A DNA stretch of 64,000 nt, taken from Sedimentitalea sp041224545 (GTDB lineage: Bacteria > Pseudomonadota > Alphaproteobacteria > Rhodobacterales > Rhodobacteraceae). The translations under genes and the position numbers were made by a program. The stretch's first letter is position 1. The number at the start of each line of letters is the position of its first letter. Of this stretch, positions 1 through 8,862 are shown one piece after another. Where the stretch lies: contig NZ_JBGFGP010000143.1 of NCBI RefSeq assembly GCF_041224545.1, positions 62,001 to 126,000 of the forward strand, read 5' to 3'. Under the pieces are notes generated by a model. That model saw only the letters and a list, made by a program, of their open reading frames with translations. It ran no database searches and was not told where the DNA came from.

Positions 1-609
1 GGCGACAGTCTGCGGCTCGAGACCGGGGCCGGGGTGGTCGAGGTGCATCTCGATGGCGCGTTGATCGAGATGACGCAGGTTGCCCCCGTGTTCGGTGCCA
101 CCCCGAGCGCTGCGCGGGTGGCCCACACGATAGGATTGATGCCCGAGGCCATTGTCGCCCAGCCTCAGGTTGTTTCAACCGGCCTCCCTTTCTGCGTCAC
201 CGTCCTGCGAGACCACGGCGATCTGCGCGCCGCGCGGCTGAATATCGACGCGCTGCGAGACATGACGGCCGATCTCGGTTATAATGGCGCTGATTTTATG
301 GAGCCATTTCTTGTGACATTGACCGGTGCAACAACCGCCGGAGATACATTTTCGCGCCTGCTGCTGGCCCCGCCCAGCCCGCCCGAAGATCCATTTACCG
401 GGTCGGCGACCGGGGCGATGGCGGCCTATCTGTGGCATCACGGTCTGATGGACAAGGACAGTTTCGTCGCGCAGCAGGGGCACTGGATGGGACGCCCCGG
501 ACAGGCGCGGGTCACCCGCGTGGGACCGCGCGATGCGATGACCGGTATCCGGGTTGCCGGGCATGGGCATATACTGATGCGCGGCGAGGTTGACATGCCC
601 CATGGCTGA
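1..609 (+). CDS. PhzF family isomerase/epimerase-like protein (5' end missing)
   Basis: The reading frame is open from base 1, so the true start lies before the window; the first visible residues are GDSLRLETGAG. PhzF proteins are two-lobed, diaminopimelate-epimerase-fold enzymes, usually about 280-300 aa, so roughly the last 200 aa are present. The C-terminal signature DPFTGSATGAMAAYLW resembles the family's DPxTGSA motif. The N-terminal catalytic glutamate is outside the window. The stop overlaps the start of the next gene, which suggests co-transcription. The substrate cannot be deduced; most PhzF homologues outside phenazine clusters are uncharacterised. Confidence 0.85.
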   Translation, partial: GDSLRLETGAGVVEVHLDGALIEMTQVAPVFGATPSAARVAHTIGLMPEAIVAQPQVVSTGLPFCVTVLRDHGDLRAARLNIDALRDMTADLGYNGADFMEPFLVTLTGATTAGDTFSRLLLAPPSPPEDPFTGSATGAMAAYLWHHGLMDKDSFVAQQGHWMGRPGQARVTRVGPRDAMTGIRVAGHGHILMRGEVDMPHG

Positions 610-1474
610 GGCGCCGGCAATCGCGATCCTGCCCTACGGGAAGGCGCTTGGCCCCGGCCTTGCAGCGCGGCCCGTCACCGACCTGATCTGGCCGGAGGGA
701 TGCCCCGTGCGCTATGTCGGGGCCAGCATCGGGGAATTGCGGCCTGACGATCACCTGATCGCTTTTCCGCGCACGAGCATGCATTTCCGGCGCAACTGGG
801 GCACGCGGGCGCGGGTCACGCTGCTGATGGGCGAACCATCCTTCATCCATGCCAAGCACATTCGCCTGCTGTGGCTGACCTATCGGCGGTTCTTTCGCGT
901 TTTTACCTTCAGCCAGACCTTGCTCGACACGATCCCAAATGCGGTGATGTTCCCGCTGGGCGGAACATGGGTGCCCGATTGGCGCGCGCGCGACCTGACC
1001 AAGGTCAGGACATGTTCGCTGATCGCATCTGCAAAGAAAGACACGACGGGTCACAAACTGCGTCATGCGGTGGTCGATCAGGTCCGGGTGCGCCGTCTGG
1101 ATGTTGATGTGATGGGCGGCGGCTATGCTCCGTTCCGCGACAAGGCGGATGGTCTTGCATCCTATCGCTATTCCGTCGTGATCGAGAACATGCGCGAGCG
1201 GAACTATTTTTCCGAGAAACTGCTGGATGCGGTGTTCTGCGGAGCGGTTCCGATTTACTGGGGGTGTCCGAACCTGCCCGATTTTCTCGACCCCGAAGGC
1301 ATCATCCAATGCACGAGCGAGGCGGATATCCTCGCGGCTCTGAATGACATGTCTGAGGCGGATTACGAGTCGCGCGTGCCGCAGCTTGAGCGCCTCAAGG
1401 AGCAACTGATCCCCTATGCCGACATCCAGGCGCGCGCCGTCGCCACCCTGCGCCGGCAGATCGCGGCCCAGTGA
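602..1474 (+). CDS. Glycosyltransferase family 10 (fucosyltransferase-like) protein
   Basis: 290-aa protein. ATG at 602 is chosen because it overlaps the preceding stop (translational coupling) and gives MAEAPAIAILPYGK. The C-terminal half carries the GT10 donor-site pattern: YRYSVVIENM, then YFSEKLLDAVFCGAVPIYWG, then NLPDFLDPEGII. This matches the family's ExS/EK(L)xD(A)...G(A/T)VPIYxG layout. GT10 enzymes transfer L-fucose from GDP-fucose to glycans, so surface polysaccharide or LPS modification is plausible. No other glycan-assembly gene is adjacent and the acceptor is unknown. Family assignment is fairly sure; fucose as donor is inference. Confidence 0.78.
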   Translation: MAEAPAIAILPYGKALGPGLAARPVTDLIWPEGCPVRYVGASIGELRPDDHLIAFPRTSMHFRRNWGTRARVTLLMGEPSFIHAKHIRLLWLTYRRFFRVFTFSQTLLDTIPNAVMFPLGGTWVPDWRARDLTKVRTCSLIASAKKDTTGHKLRHAVVDQVRVRRLDVDVMGGGYAPFRDKADGLASYRYSVVIENMRERNYFSEKLLDAVFCGAVPIYWGCPNLPDFLDPEGIIQCTSEADILAALNDMSEADYESRVPQLERLKEQLIPYADIQARAVATLRRQIAAQ

Positions 1475-1561
1475 TCGGGTTTCCCTGCGCCACAAGGAAA
1501 TTACACGCCGCGTGTCCCCCAAGGGTTTCCGCGCACCGGCACGCGCACTAACGTGCCATTC

Positions 1562-2341
1562 ATGGAATCGGCAATCGATCATCACACCGCCCGCGCGCTT
1601 CTGGAGTGGCAGTTCGAACTCGGCGTGACCGACGCGATCGGTGACGATCCGGTCAATCGCTATGATTTGCCCGGCGCTGCTCCGTGGCAGCAGGAAAAAC
1701 GGGTGGACAAGCCGGATGCCCCCGACATGCCCGTGGCCCGACCCGCGGAGGATCCGGTTGCGGTGGCCGAAGCGGCCGCGAAACGGGCGGACACGCTGGA
1801 GGCGCTGCGCGCGGCGCTGGCGAGGTTCGAGCATTGCGAACTGAAAAAGGGGGCGCGCAACCTCGTGTTCTGCGACGGAGTCGCGGGCGCACGGGTGATG
1901 ATCATCGGCGAAGCGCCCGGACGCGACGAGGATCGCGAAGGGCGCCCCTTTGTCGGACGCGCGGGACAGTTGCTCGACCGGATGCTGGCGGCGGTGAACC
2001 TGAGCCGCGAAACATCGGTCTATATCACCAATGTGCTGCCGTGGCGGCCGCCGCAGAATCGCGATCCGAGACCTGACGAGATCGCGATGATGCGCCCGTT
2101 CCTGCGACGGCACGTGGAGCTCGCCGAACCCGATTTCATCATCGCGATGGGCAACATCAGCTGTGATGCGGTTCTGGGGCGGCGTGGCATCACCAGGTTG
2201 CGGGGCAACTGGGGGCAGGGCTTTGGGCGTCCGGTCCTGCCGATGTGCCATCCGGCCTATCTGTTGCGCCAGCCTCTTGCCAAGCGCGAAGCCTGGGCGG
2301 ATTTGCTGAGCCTTCAGGCGCGATTGAAAGGAAATACATGA
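1562..2341 (+). CDS. Uracil-DNA glycosylase (family 4-like)
   Basis: 259 aa. A base-excision repair enzyme that removes uracil from DNA. Motif 1 is GEAPGRDEDREGRPFVGRAG, followed by ITNVLPWRPPQNRDPRPDE and the C-terminal HPAYLLRQP, the family-4/5 superfamily layout. An N-terminal extension of about 80 aa rich in Ala/Glu precedes the catalytic domain. The N-terminal CxxC that helps bind the 4Fe-4S cluster in classical family 4 is reduced here to one Cys (EHCELK), with another Cys nearby (VFCDG), so cluster ligation may differ. ATG 1562 is preferred over in-frame GTG 1553. The stop overlaps the next start (ATGA). Confidence 0.88.
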   Translation: MESAIDHHTARALLEWQFELGVTDAIGDDPVNRYDLPGAAPWQQEKRVDKPDAPDMPVARPAEDPVAVAEAAAKRADTLEALRAALARFEHCELKKGARNLVFCDGVAGARVMIIGEAPGRDEDREGRPFVGRAGQLLDRMLAAVNLSRETSVYITNVLPWRPPQNRDPRPDEIAMMRPFLRRHVELAEPDFIIAMGNISCDAVLGRRGITRLRGNWGQGFGRPVLPMCHPAYLLRQPLAKREAWADLLSLQARLKGNT

Positions 2342-2946
2342 AGATTCTGGCCTTTTCCGACCTGCACGGGGCACGCAGCCGTGCGGCGTTGATCGTCGAG
2401 GCAAGTGCCGAGGCCGATCTCGTGATCGGGGCCGGGGATTTCTGCAACATGCGGCGGGGACTGCCAGAGGCGATGGCGATGCTGTCGGGGATCGCTGCGC
2501 CGCTGGTCCTTGTGCCGGGCAATTCCGAGAGCCGCGACGAATTGGCTGCCGCCGCGCCGGAGGGGGCGACTGTCCTGCACGGTCAGAGCGCCGAGATTGC
2601 GGGTCTGCGGTTGTTCGGCCTCGGCTATGCCGTGCCGGAAACGCCTTTTGGTGATTGGTCCTGCGACCTGTCGGAGACGCAGGCGGAAGACATGCTTGCG
2701 GCCTGTGATGCGGCGGACATACTGGTTTTGCATTCCCCGCCCAAGGGTATCGCCGATCTGACATCCAGGGGGCAATCCGTCGGGTCAGAGGCGATCCATG
2801 CCGCAATCGCCCGGATCCAGCCGCAACTGGCGGTTTGCGGCCATATTCATGACAGATGGGGCGAACGTGGGGTCATCGGTGCCAGCGCGGTGGCGAATCT
2901 CGGCCCCACGCCCAACTGGTTCGATATTGTACCGCGCGAGAGGTGA
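2338..2946 (+). CDS. Calcineurin-like metallophosphoesterase
   Basis: 202 aa, starting at ATG 2338 inside the uracil glycosylase stop. It shows the metallophosphoesterase metal-binding series: FSDLHG near residue 8 (D-x-H), GAGDFC (GD), VPGNSE (GN, with Ser-Glu where His or Asp is commoner), LHSPPKG, and CGHIHD near the C-terminus (GHxH). These ligands bind two metals for phosphoester hydrolysis. The compact YfcE-like size suggests a cytosolic phosphodiesterase or phosphatase; the substrate is unknown. Translational coupling to the DNA glycosylase hints at a nucleic-acid or nucleotide role, but that is only context. Confidence 0.85.
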   Translation: MKILAFSDLHGARSRAALIVEASAEADLVIGAGDFCNMRRGLPEAMAMLSGIAAPLVLVPGNSESRDELAAAAPEGATVLHGQSAEIAGLRLFGLGYAVPETPFGDWSCDLSETQAEDMLAACDAADILVLHSPPKGIADLTSRGQSVGSEAIHAAIARIQPQLAVCGHIHDRWGERGVIGASAVANLGPTPNWFDIVPRER

Positions 2947-2949
2947 AAC

Positions 2950-3492
2950 ATGTCACGTATCGATGACAGCAGGGCATTCATCCCGGTGCGGATTGCGGTC
3001 CTCACGGTATCAGACACACGCAGCCCGTCGGATGACCGCTCCGGGCAGGTTCTCGTCGAGCGACTGACCGGTGCGGGCCACGTTCTTGCGGATCGCACGA
3101 TCGTCCGCGACGACCGCGACGCCATCGCGGCGCAGCTGCGCAAATGGATCGCCGACCGTGCAATCGACGTGGTGATCAGCACCGGCGGCACCGGCCTGAC
3201 CGGGCGGGACGTCACCGTCGAGGCCCATCGCGATGTCTATGAAAAAGAGATAGACGCCTTTGGCACGGTGTTCACCATGGTGTCGATGGCCAAGATCGGC
3301 ACCAGCGCCGTGCAATCGCGCGCAACCGGCGGCGTTGCGGGGGGCACATACCTCTTCGCGTTGCCGGGAAGTCCGGGCGCTTGCAAGGATGCGTGGGACG
3401 AAATCCTGTCGCTGCAACTGGACTATCGTCACCGCCCCTGCAATTTCGTGGAAATCATGCCGCGACTGGACGAACATCAGCGACGGAAATAG
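2950..3492 (+). CDS. moaB: Molybdenum cofactor biosynthesis protein MoaB
   Basis: 180 aa. MoaB/MogA-fold protein that adenylylates molybdopterin before molybdate insertion. Visible motifs are VLTVSDTRSPSDDRSG near residue 18, STGGTGLTGRDVT near residue 79 (the molybdopterin-binding TGGTG loop), and ALPGSPGACKDAWDEIL (the PGSP loop). It begins three bases after the phosphoesterase stop, in the same transcription unit. It is separate from the fdhD-mobA-mobB-moeA operon at 19-22.5 kb in this window. Confidence 0.93.
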   Translation: MSRIDDSRAFIPVRIAVLTVSDTRSPSDDRSGQVLVERLTGAGHVLADRTIVRDDRDAIAAQLRKWIADRAIDVVISTGGTGLTGRDVTVEAHRDVYEKEIDAFGTVFTMVSMAKIGTSAVQSRATGGVAGGTYLFALPGSPGACKDAWDEILSLQLDYRHRPCNFVEIMPRLDEHQRRK

Positions 3493-3545
3493 CATCGCGC
3501 TGCGTAACACCCTTGTGGTTTGGTATTTTCCGGCGTCGCGCTACA

Positions 3546-3574
3546 TTGGGGCGTGGGCGTGACAACCGCCCCAA
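3546..3574 (+). promoter_or_regulatory. Hairpin abutting the efflux operon ribosome-binding site
   Basis: Inverted repeat with 8-bp perfect arms: TTGGGGCG at 3546-3553 and CGCCCCAA at 3567-3574, 13-nt loop. The right arm runs into the AAGGA Shine-Dalgarno (3573-3577) of the membrane-fusion gene. It could end moaB transcription, although no T-run follows, or limit ribosome access to the efflux operon. Confidence 0.4.
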
Positions 3575-3586
3575 GGATGTGTGTTG

Positions 3587-5041
3587 ATGCGATTTTTGCG
3601 ACAAAGCCTGGTTGGTCTGCTTCTGGCGTCCGTGACGCTGGCATTGATGATCTATGCCGCGGCCACCGTGTTGTCGGCGGTACAATCGCGGATGAACAAC
3701 GACAGGACCCCTCCGCAGACGCAAGAGCGGGTTTTCGCGGTGAACGTGGTCACGGCCAAGACCGAAACGATTGCGCCGGTGTTGCAGGCGTTCGGACAGG
3801 TTCAGAGCCGCCGCCTTCTGGAACTGCGAACGGCAGTGAGCGGCCGGATCGTTTCATTGGCCGACAGCTTTGAAGAGGGGGGCGAGGTTCGCGCAGGCGA
3901 TGTGCTGGTCGAGATCGACCCCGCCAATGCGCAGGCCGAACTGGACCGGTTGCAAAGCGACAGGCTCGATGCCGAGGCCGAGCAGCGCGATGCCGAGCGG
4001 GTGCTGGTGCTGGCGCGTGATGAGCTGGCCGCTGCCGCGGATCAGGCCGCGCTGCGCGAGCGGGCATTCGAGCGGCAAAGGGACCTGCAGGCGCGGGGCG
4101 TCGGCACCGCCGCGACGGTCGAGACGGCGGAATTGGCCGCCGCGTCCGCGCGCCAGGCCGTGTTGTCGCGGCGTCAGGCGGTGGCGCAGGCCGAGGCGCG
4201 GGTGGATCAGGCGGGCACCGCGCTGGCGCGGGTGCGCATCGCGATTGCCACGGCAGAGCGCGATCTCGCCGAAACCACGATGCGCGCGCCGTTCAAGGGC
4301 ACGCTCAGCGAGGTCAGCCTCGTCGAAGGGCGGCTTGTCTCGGCGAATGAGAAACTTGCGATGCTGGTGGATCCCGATGCGCTCGAAGTGGCGTTCCGGG
4401 TGTCGACGGCGCAATATTCGCGGTTGCTGGACACGGATGGTGACTTGCTCACTGCGGATGTGACGGCAACGCTGGACGTGACCGGTGCAGAGTTGATGGC
4501 GCAGGGGCGGATAAGTCGTGACAGCGCCATTGCCGGCGAAGGGCAATCCGGTCGGATGATCTTTGCGCGGCTCTCGACGGCACCGGGTTTCAAGCCCGGC
4601 GATTTCGTCGCCGTCACGGTGCAGGAGCCACCGATTGCAGGGGTCACACGGCTGCCGGCCTCGTCGCTGGACGCTGCGCGGACGGTTCTGCTGCTCGGAC
4701 CCGAGGACCGGCTCGAGACCCTTTCTGTCGAACTGGTGCGGCGGCAGGGAGACGATGTGCTGGTGCGCGCGCCCGCTCTTGAAGGGCGCGAGGTCGTGGT
4801 GGGGCGCACTCCGTTGCTTGGCGCGGGGATACGCGTGCGCCCCCTGCGCGAAGAGGCGCGCGCCGAACCGGAACAGGCCATGCTCGAACTGAGTGAGGAC
4901 CACCGTGCGCGGCTGGTTGCGGTGGTGCGGGCCAATGACCGTATGCCGGCCGAGGCCAAGGCGCGGGTGCTGGCCCAGCTGTCAGAGGCGCGGGTGCCGT
5001 CCCGGCTGGTCGAACGCATCGAAGCCCGCAGCGGCGGGTAA
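3587..5041 (+). CDS. RND efflux periplasmic adaptor (membrane fusion protein)
   Basis: 484 aa. ATG 3587 is chosen for spacing from AAGGA at 3573-3577. An N-terminal membrane anchor (about residues 5-30, LVGLLLASVTLALMIYAAAT) precedes the first lipoyl half-motif, RTAVSGRIVSLADSFEEGGEVRAGDVLVEID in pieces around residues 85-115. A long Ala/Arg/Glu-rich alpha-helical hairpin follows (about 120-210), then the second lipoyl half (MRAPFKGTLSEVSLVEG) and beta-barrel and membrane-proximal domains. It bridges the inner-membrane RND pump to an outer-membrane channel. It sits 6 bp before the RND gene; no TolC-like gene is nearby. The tail of about 50 aa after the usual end is Arg/Ala/Glu-rich and may be helical. 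Confidence 0.92.
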   Translation: MRFLRQSLVGLLLASVTLALMIYAAATVLSAVQSRMNNDRTPPQTQERVFAVNVVTAKTETIAPVLQAFGQVQSRRLLELRTAVSGRIVSLADSFEEGGEVRAGDVLVEIDPANAQAELDRLQSDRLDAEAEQRDAERVLVLARDELAAAADQAALRERAFERQRDLQARGVGTAATVETAELAAASARQAVLSRRQAVAQAEARVDQAGTALARVRIAIATAERDLAETTMRAPFKGTLSEVSLVEGRLVSANEKLAMLVDPDALEVAFRVSTAQYSRLLDTDGDLLTADVTATLDVTGAELMAQGRISRDSAIAGEGQSGRMIFARLSTAPGFKPGDFVAVTVQEPPIAGVTRLPASSLDAARTVLLLGPEDRLETLSVELVRRQGDDVLVRAPALEGREVVVGRTPLLGAGIRVRPLREEARAEPEQAMLELSEDHRARLVAVVRANDRMPAEAKARVLAQLSEARVPSRLVERIEARSGG

Positions 5042-5047
5042 CCGGAG

Positions 5048-8000
5048 ATGGCGCGCGAGATCCCCAAGGCGGCCGGCGGCGTGCTGTCCTATTTCACCCG
5101 GCATCGCACCGTCGCGAACCTGCTGCTGTTGCTCATGCTGGTTCTGGGCGCGGCATCCATCCCGAACATGCGTGCGCAGTTCTTTCCCGATGTGATCGTC
5201 GACGAGGTAACGGTCCGTGTCGAATGGGAAGGCGCCGGGCCCGAAGATGTCGACGGGGCAATCGTGCAGGTGCTTGAACCGACCCTGCTGGCGGTGGATG
5301 GCGTCGAAAGCGCGTCCTCCACATCGCGCGAGGGGATCGCGACCATCGTGCTGGAGTTCGAACCGGGCTGGGACATGGCGCGGGCCGCGGATGATACCCA
5401 GGCGGCTGTGGACGCGGTGACCACCCTGCCGGACGAGGCGGAAGAGCCCAGCGTGCGGCGCGGCGCCTGGCGCGATCGGGTGACGGATGTGGTGATCACG
5501 GGCCCGATTGCCGCAAAGCAACTGGCGCTGTTTGCCGACGAATTCGTCAATCGGCTCTTTGCGGCCGGAGTCACGCGCACGACGATCCGGGGCGTTGCCG
5601 CGCCGCAGACCCTGATCGAGGTGCCGTCGGTCAAGCTGATCCAGAACGACATCAGCCTGACCGAAATAGCCCAGGCCGTGGCCGCAGAGGTCGAGACCAG
5701 TCCGGCAGGCGATGTCTCCGGCGCCAATGCACGCGTGCGCACCGGCACGCAAAAGCGCGCGCCGGAGGATATTGCCGGGATTGTTCTGCGTACAAACGAT
5801 GACGGCTCGAACCTGACGGTGGGCGATCTCGCGACGATCCGGGTCGAGGGCGTGGACCGCAATCGCAGCTATTTCGTCGGCGACAATCCTGCCATGTCGA
5901 TCCGCGTCGACCGCTCGGACCAGGGTGATGCCATCCGCATCCAGCGCCAGGTCGAAGAGGTCGCCGCCGACATGCTGCTCAGCCTGCCCGCAGGGGTGAC
6001 CATCGACCTGATCCGCACGCGCGCCGAAGCGATCAGCGGGCGGCTGAACATCCTTGTGGACAATGGTATCATGGGGCTCGCGCTGGTGGTCGCCCTGTTG
6101 TTCCTGTTTCTGAATGCGCGCACGGCCTTCTGGGTTGCGGCGGGCATACCGGTGGCGATGTTTGCCGCGATCGCGCTGATGTATGTCGGTGGCCTTACCA
6201 TCAACATGATCAGCCTTTTTGGTCTGATCATCACGCTCGGCATCGTGGTGGATGATGCCATCGTTGTCGGTGAGCACGCGGATTTCAGGGCCCGGCGACT
6301 GGGCGAGCATCCGGTCGCTGCCGCAGAGAATGCTGCGCGGCGCATGTCGATGCCGGTCTTTGCCGCAACGCTGACGACGGTGATCGCCTTTTTCGGTCTG
6401 ACGGCGGTTGGCGGACGGTTCGGCGATCTGATCAAGGATATCCCCTTTACCGTGATCGCCGTGCTTGCCGCGTCGCTTATCGAGTGTTTCCTGATCCTGC
6501 CCAATCATATGTCCCATGCCATTGCCCATTCCGCGAGGGACCATTGGTATGACTGGCCCAACCGGATGGTGAATCGCGGTTTCCGCTGGGTGCGGGACCG
6601 GTTGTTTGCGCCATTCATGGGCTGGGTGATCGCCGGGCGTTACGTGGTATTGGCAGCCGCCGTGGCGATCCTTGCCAGCCAGATTGCGGTGTTCATCCGG
6701 GGGGATGTGCAATGGCGGTTCTTCAATGCGCCGGAACACGGTTCCGTGACGGGAAATTTCGCGATGGTCGAGGGGGCGACGCGCGCCGATACCATGGCGA
6801 TGATGCGCGAGATGCAGCGCGCGACCGAGGAACTGGGCAGGGAGTACGAGGAGCGATACGGCACGAACCCGCTGCAATATGTGATGGCCGAAACCGGTGG
6901 CAATTCCGGGCGCAACCTGCCCGGCGCGGACACCAAGGACAACGACCTGCTGGGCGGCATCGCCATTGAGCTGATCGATGCGGATCTGCGCCCCTATTCG
7001 AGTTTTGCCTTTGTCGCCGAGCTTCAGGACCGCGTTCGCCGGCATCCGCTTGCCGAGGTTGTATCGTTTCGCGGCTGGCGTTCCGGGCCGGGCGGCGATG
7101 CTCTGGACGTCCAGTTTCATGGCGCGGATGTGCAGACGCTGAAAACCGCGAGCGAGGATTTGCAGACGGCGTTGCTGCGTTATCCGGAAGTCTCTGCTGT
7201 CGAGGACAATCTGGCCTACGACAAGGAGGAACTGATCCTTGATTTGACGCCACAGGGACAGGCGTTGGGTTTTACCATCGACACGCTGGGGCGGGCGCTG
7301 CGCGCGCGGCTGAACGGGATCGAGGCGGCGACCTATCCGGATGGTCCGCGCAGCGCGACGATCCGGGTGGAACTGCCCGAGGGCGAACTGAGCGCCGATT
7401 TCCTTGAGCGCACCTATATGCGCACACCGGGGGGAGTCTATGTGCCCCTGTCCGATGTGGTCAGCGTCGAGCAGCGCACAGGTTTTTCCACCGTGCGTCG
7501 CGAAAATGGCCTCCGGCTGATTTCGGTCACCGGCGACATTGCCGAGGATGACCCGGCCCGCGCCGCCGAAATCCAGACAGCACTGGAAACCGAGATCCTG
7601 CCGAAAATCGCAAGTGAGCGGCAGGTCGACTGGCGCCTGTCCGGCCTGAGCGAGCAGGAAAGCGATTTTCTCACTGATGCGCGCAACGGTCTTATCCTGT
7701 GCCTGACCGGGATCTACCTTGTGCTGGCCTGGGTCTTTGCAAGCTGGACGCGCCCGCTCGTCGTCATGGCGATCATTCCCTTCGGCCTTGTCGGAACGAT
7801 CTGGGGACATCACCAATGGGATGTTCCGCTCAGCATGTTCACCGTTGTCGGTCTGTTGGGGATGACGGGAATCATCATCAACGATTCCATTGTCCTGGTC
7901 ACGACGATTGACCAATACGCTCGCGAACGCAATCTCAAGCAAGCGATCATCGAAGGCACGACCGACCGTCTGCGACCGGTGATGCTGACCACGCTGACAA

Positions 8001-8440
8001 CGGTACTGGGGTTGGCGCCGCTGCTTTTTGAACAAAGCCAGCAGGCGCAATTCCTCAAGCCCACGGTAATCACGTTGGTTTACGGGCTGGCCGCCGGCAT
8101 GGTGCTGGTGCTGCTCGTCGTGCCGGCCCTAGTGGCGGCGCAGCAGGATATTGCCCGACCACTCGCAGCGTTGCGCCGGGCCCTGCGTAGCCCAGCGCGC
8201 GGCCTGCGCGGCGTCATCTGGTCAACCGGCATCGTGCTGATCGCATGGCTGGCGGCCACGCTCGGAGCGACAGCGGTAACCGGCGCGTTGCCCGCACCTC
8301 TGGCGGTTCTCGTACCCGCGCTGCGAGACATGGTGGCGATGCGTGCCGCCTTCCTGGCCTTTTTGCCCGGAGCCATGGTGATCGTGAGCCTGGCCTGGCT
8401 GGGCGCGTTTCTGGTCTACCGACGCAGGGCGATGGCCTGA
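5048..8440 (+). CDS. RND efflux transporter permease (AcrB/HAE family)
   Basis: 1130 aa inner-membrane proton-driven exporter. TM1 begins near residue 18 (VANLLLLLMLVLGAAS). The first large periplasmic loop is followed by the TM2-TM6 block with the family's TM4 acidic pair in GIVVDDAIVVGEHADF. The second loop and the TM8-TM12 block (GMTGIIINDSIVLVTTID, TTVLGLAPLLFE) follow. The protein is longer than the usual 1030-1050 aa: after the normal end it adds about 90 residues with two further hydrophobic stretches (IVLIAWLAATLGATAVTGAL and AAFLAFLPGAMVIVSLAWLG). Substrate is unknown. The last codons overlap the convergent NUDIX gene. Confidence 0.93.
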   Translation: MAREIPKAAGGVLSYFTRHRTVANLLLLLMLVLGAASIPNMRAQFFPDVIVDEVTVRVEWEGAGPEDVDGAIVQVLEPTLLAVDGVESASSTSREGIATIVLEFEPGWDMARAADDTQAAVDAVTTLPDEAEEPSVRRGAWRDRVTDVVITGPIAAKQLALFADEFVNRLFAAGVTRTTIRGVAAPQTLIEVPSVKLIQNDISLTEIAQAVAAEVETSPAGDVSGANARVRTGTQKRAPEDIAGIVLRTNDDGSNLTVGDLATIRVEGVDRNRSYFVGDNPAMSIRVDRSDQGDAIRIQRQVEEVAADMLLSLPAGVTIDLIRTRAEAISGRLNILVDNGIMGLALVVALLFLFLNARTAFWVAAGIPVAMFAAIALMYVGGLTINMISLFGLIITLGIVVDDAIVVGEHADFRARRLGEHPVAAAENAARRMSMPVFAATLTTVIAFFGLTAVGGRFGDLIKDIPFTVIAVLAASLIECFLILPNHMSHAIAHSARDHWYDWPNRMVNRGFRWVRDRLFAPFMGWVIAGRYVVLAAAVAILASQIAVFIRGDVQWRFFNAPEHGSVTGNFAMVEGATRADTMAMMREMQRATEELGREYEERYGTNPLQYVMAETGGNSGRNLPGADTKDNDLLGGIAIELIDADLRPYSSFAFVAELQDRVRRHPLAEVVSFRGWRSGPGGDALDVQFHGADVQTLKTASEDLQTALLRYPEVSAVEDNLAYDKEELILDLTPQGQALGFTIDTLGRALRARLNGIEAATYPDGPRSATIRVELPEGELSADFLERTYMRTPGGVYVPLSDVVSVEQRTGFSTVRRENGLRLISVTGDIAEDDPARAAEIQTALETEILPKIASERQVDWRLSGLSEQESDFLTDARNGLILCLTGIYLVLAWVFASWTRPLVVMAIIPFGLVGTIWGHHQWDVPLSMFTVVGLLGMTGIIINDSIVLVTTIDQYARERNLKQAIIEGTTDRLRPVMLTTLTTVLGLAPLLFEQSQQAQFLKPTVITLVYGLAAGMVLVLLVVPALVAAQQDIARPLAALRRALRSPARGLRGVIWSTGIVLIAWLAATLGATAVTGALPAPLAVLVPALRDMVAMRAAFLAFLPGAMVIVSLAWLGAFLVYRRRAMA

Positions 8441-8862
8441 TTAATCACCTCGATCACGCGGTCGCTCATCGGGATGTCGCCACGCCTGACATGGTCAAAC
8501 GGAACCCACGCGGCCTCTTCGACGTCATCGGCCGGGCAGGGGGTCCCGCCGACATACTCACACAGCACCACAGCCAGCAGGTATTGCACGGCCGGGTTGC
8601 CATCCGCATCCCACAGGATCACGTCGATATTGGTGATATAATCAACGGGTGTGGCGACGATGCCCGTTTCTTCTTTCAATTCCCGTGCCGCAGCGGCAAG
8701 CGCGGTCTCGCCGTACTCGACATGGCCGCCGGGGAATCCCCACAGCCCGGCATCGGGCGGGTTCCTGCGCCGCGCCAACAGCACATGGCCGTCGGACATC
8801 ACAACCGCGATCGCCCCAAGCCTTGGACCCGGCTTCGTCACCTCAACCCGGGGCGCAGCCAC
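8416..8862 (-). CDS. NUDIX hydrolase
   Basis: 148 aa when started at GTG 8862, which lies 20 bp inside the upstream DsbD-like gene; a longer open frame exists upstream but lacks family similarity. The Nudix box is complete: G-H-V-E-Y-G-E then REL-KEE-TG, fitting Gx5Ex7REUxEExGU. NUDIX enzymes hydrolyse nucleoside diphosphates linked to another moiety. An acidic C-terminal region (PADDVEEAAWVPFDHV) fits the usual end of the fold. The specific substrate is not evident. It is probably co-transcribed with the DsbD-like gene and ends convergently inside the RND gene end. Confidence 0.85.
   Translation of the reverse strand: MAAPRVEVTKPGPRLGAIAVVMSDGHVLLARRRNPPDAGLWGFPGGHVEYGETALAAAARELKEETGIVATPVDYITNIDVILWDADGNPAVQYLLAVVLCEYVGGTPCPADDVEEAAWVPFDHVRRGDIPMSDRVIEVINQAIALRR

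Noticed and set aside
512..2806. A 764-codon minus-strand open frame over the GT10, glycosylase and phosphoesterase genes
   Set aside because: Antisense to three genes with clear motifs; Arg/Pro-rich low-complexity translation; no start signal.
4982..8050. A long (about 1000-codon) open frame antisense to the RND permease
   Set aside because: It is the mirror of a real, fully conserved gene in GC-rich DNA; its translation is His/Arg/Gln-rich with no recognisable domain.
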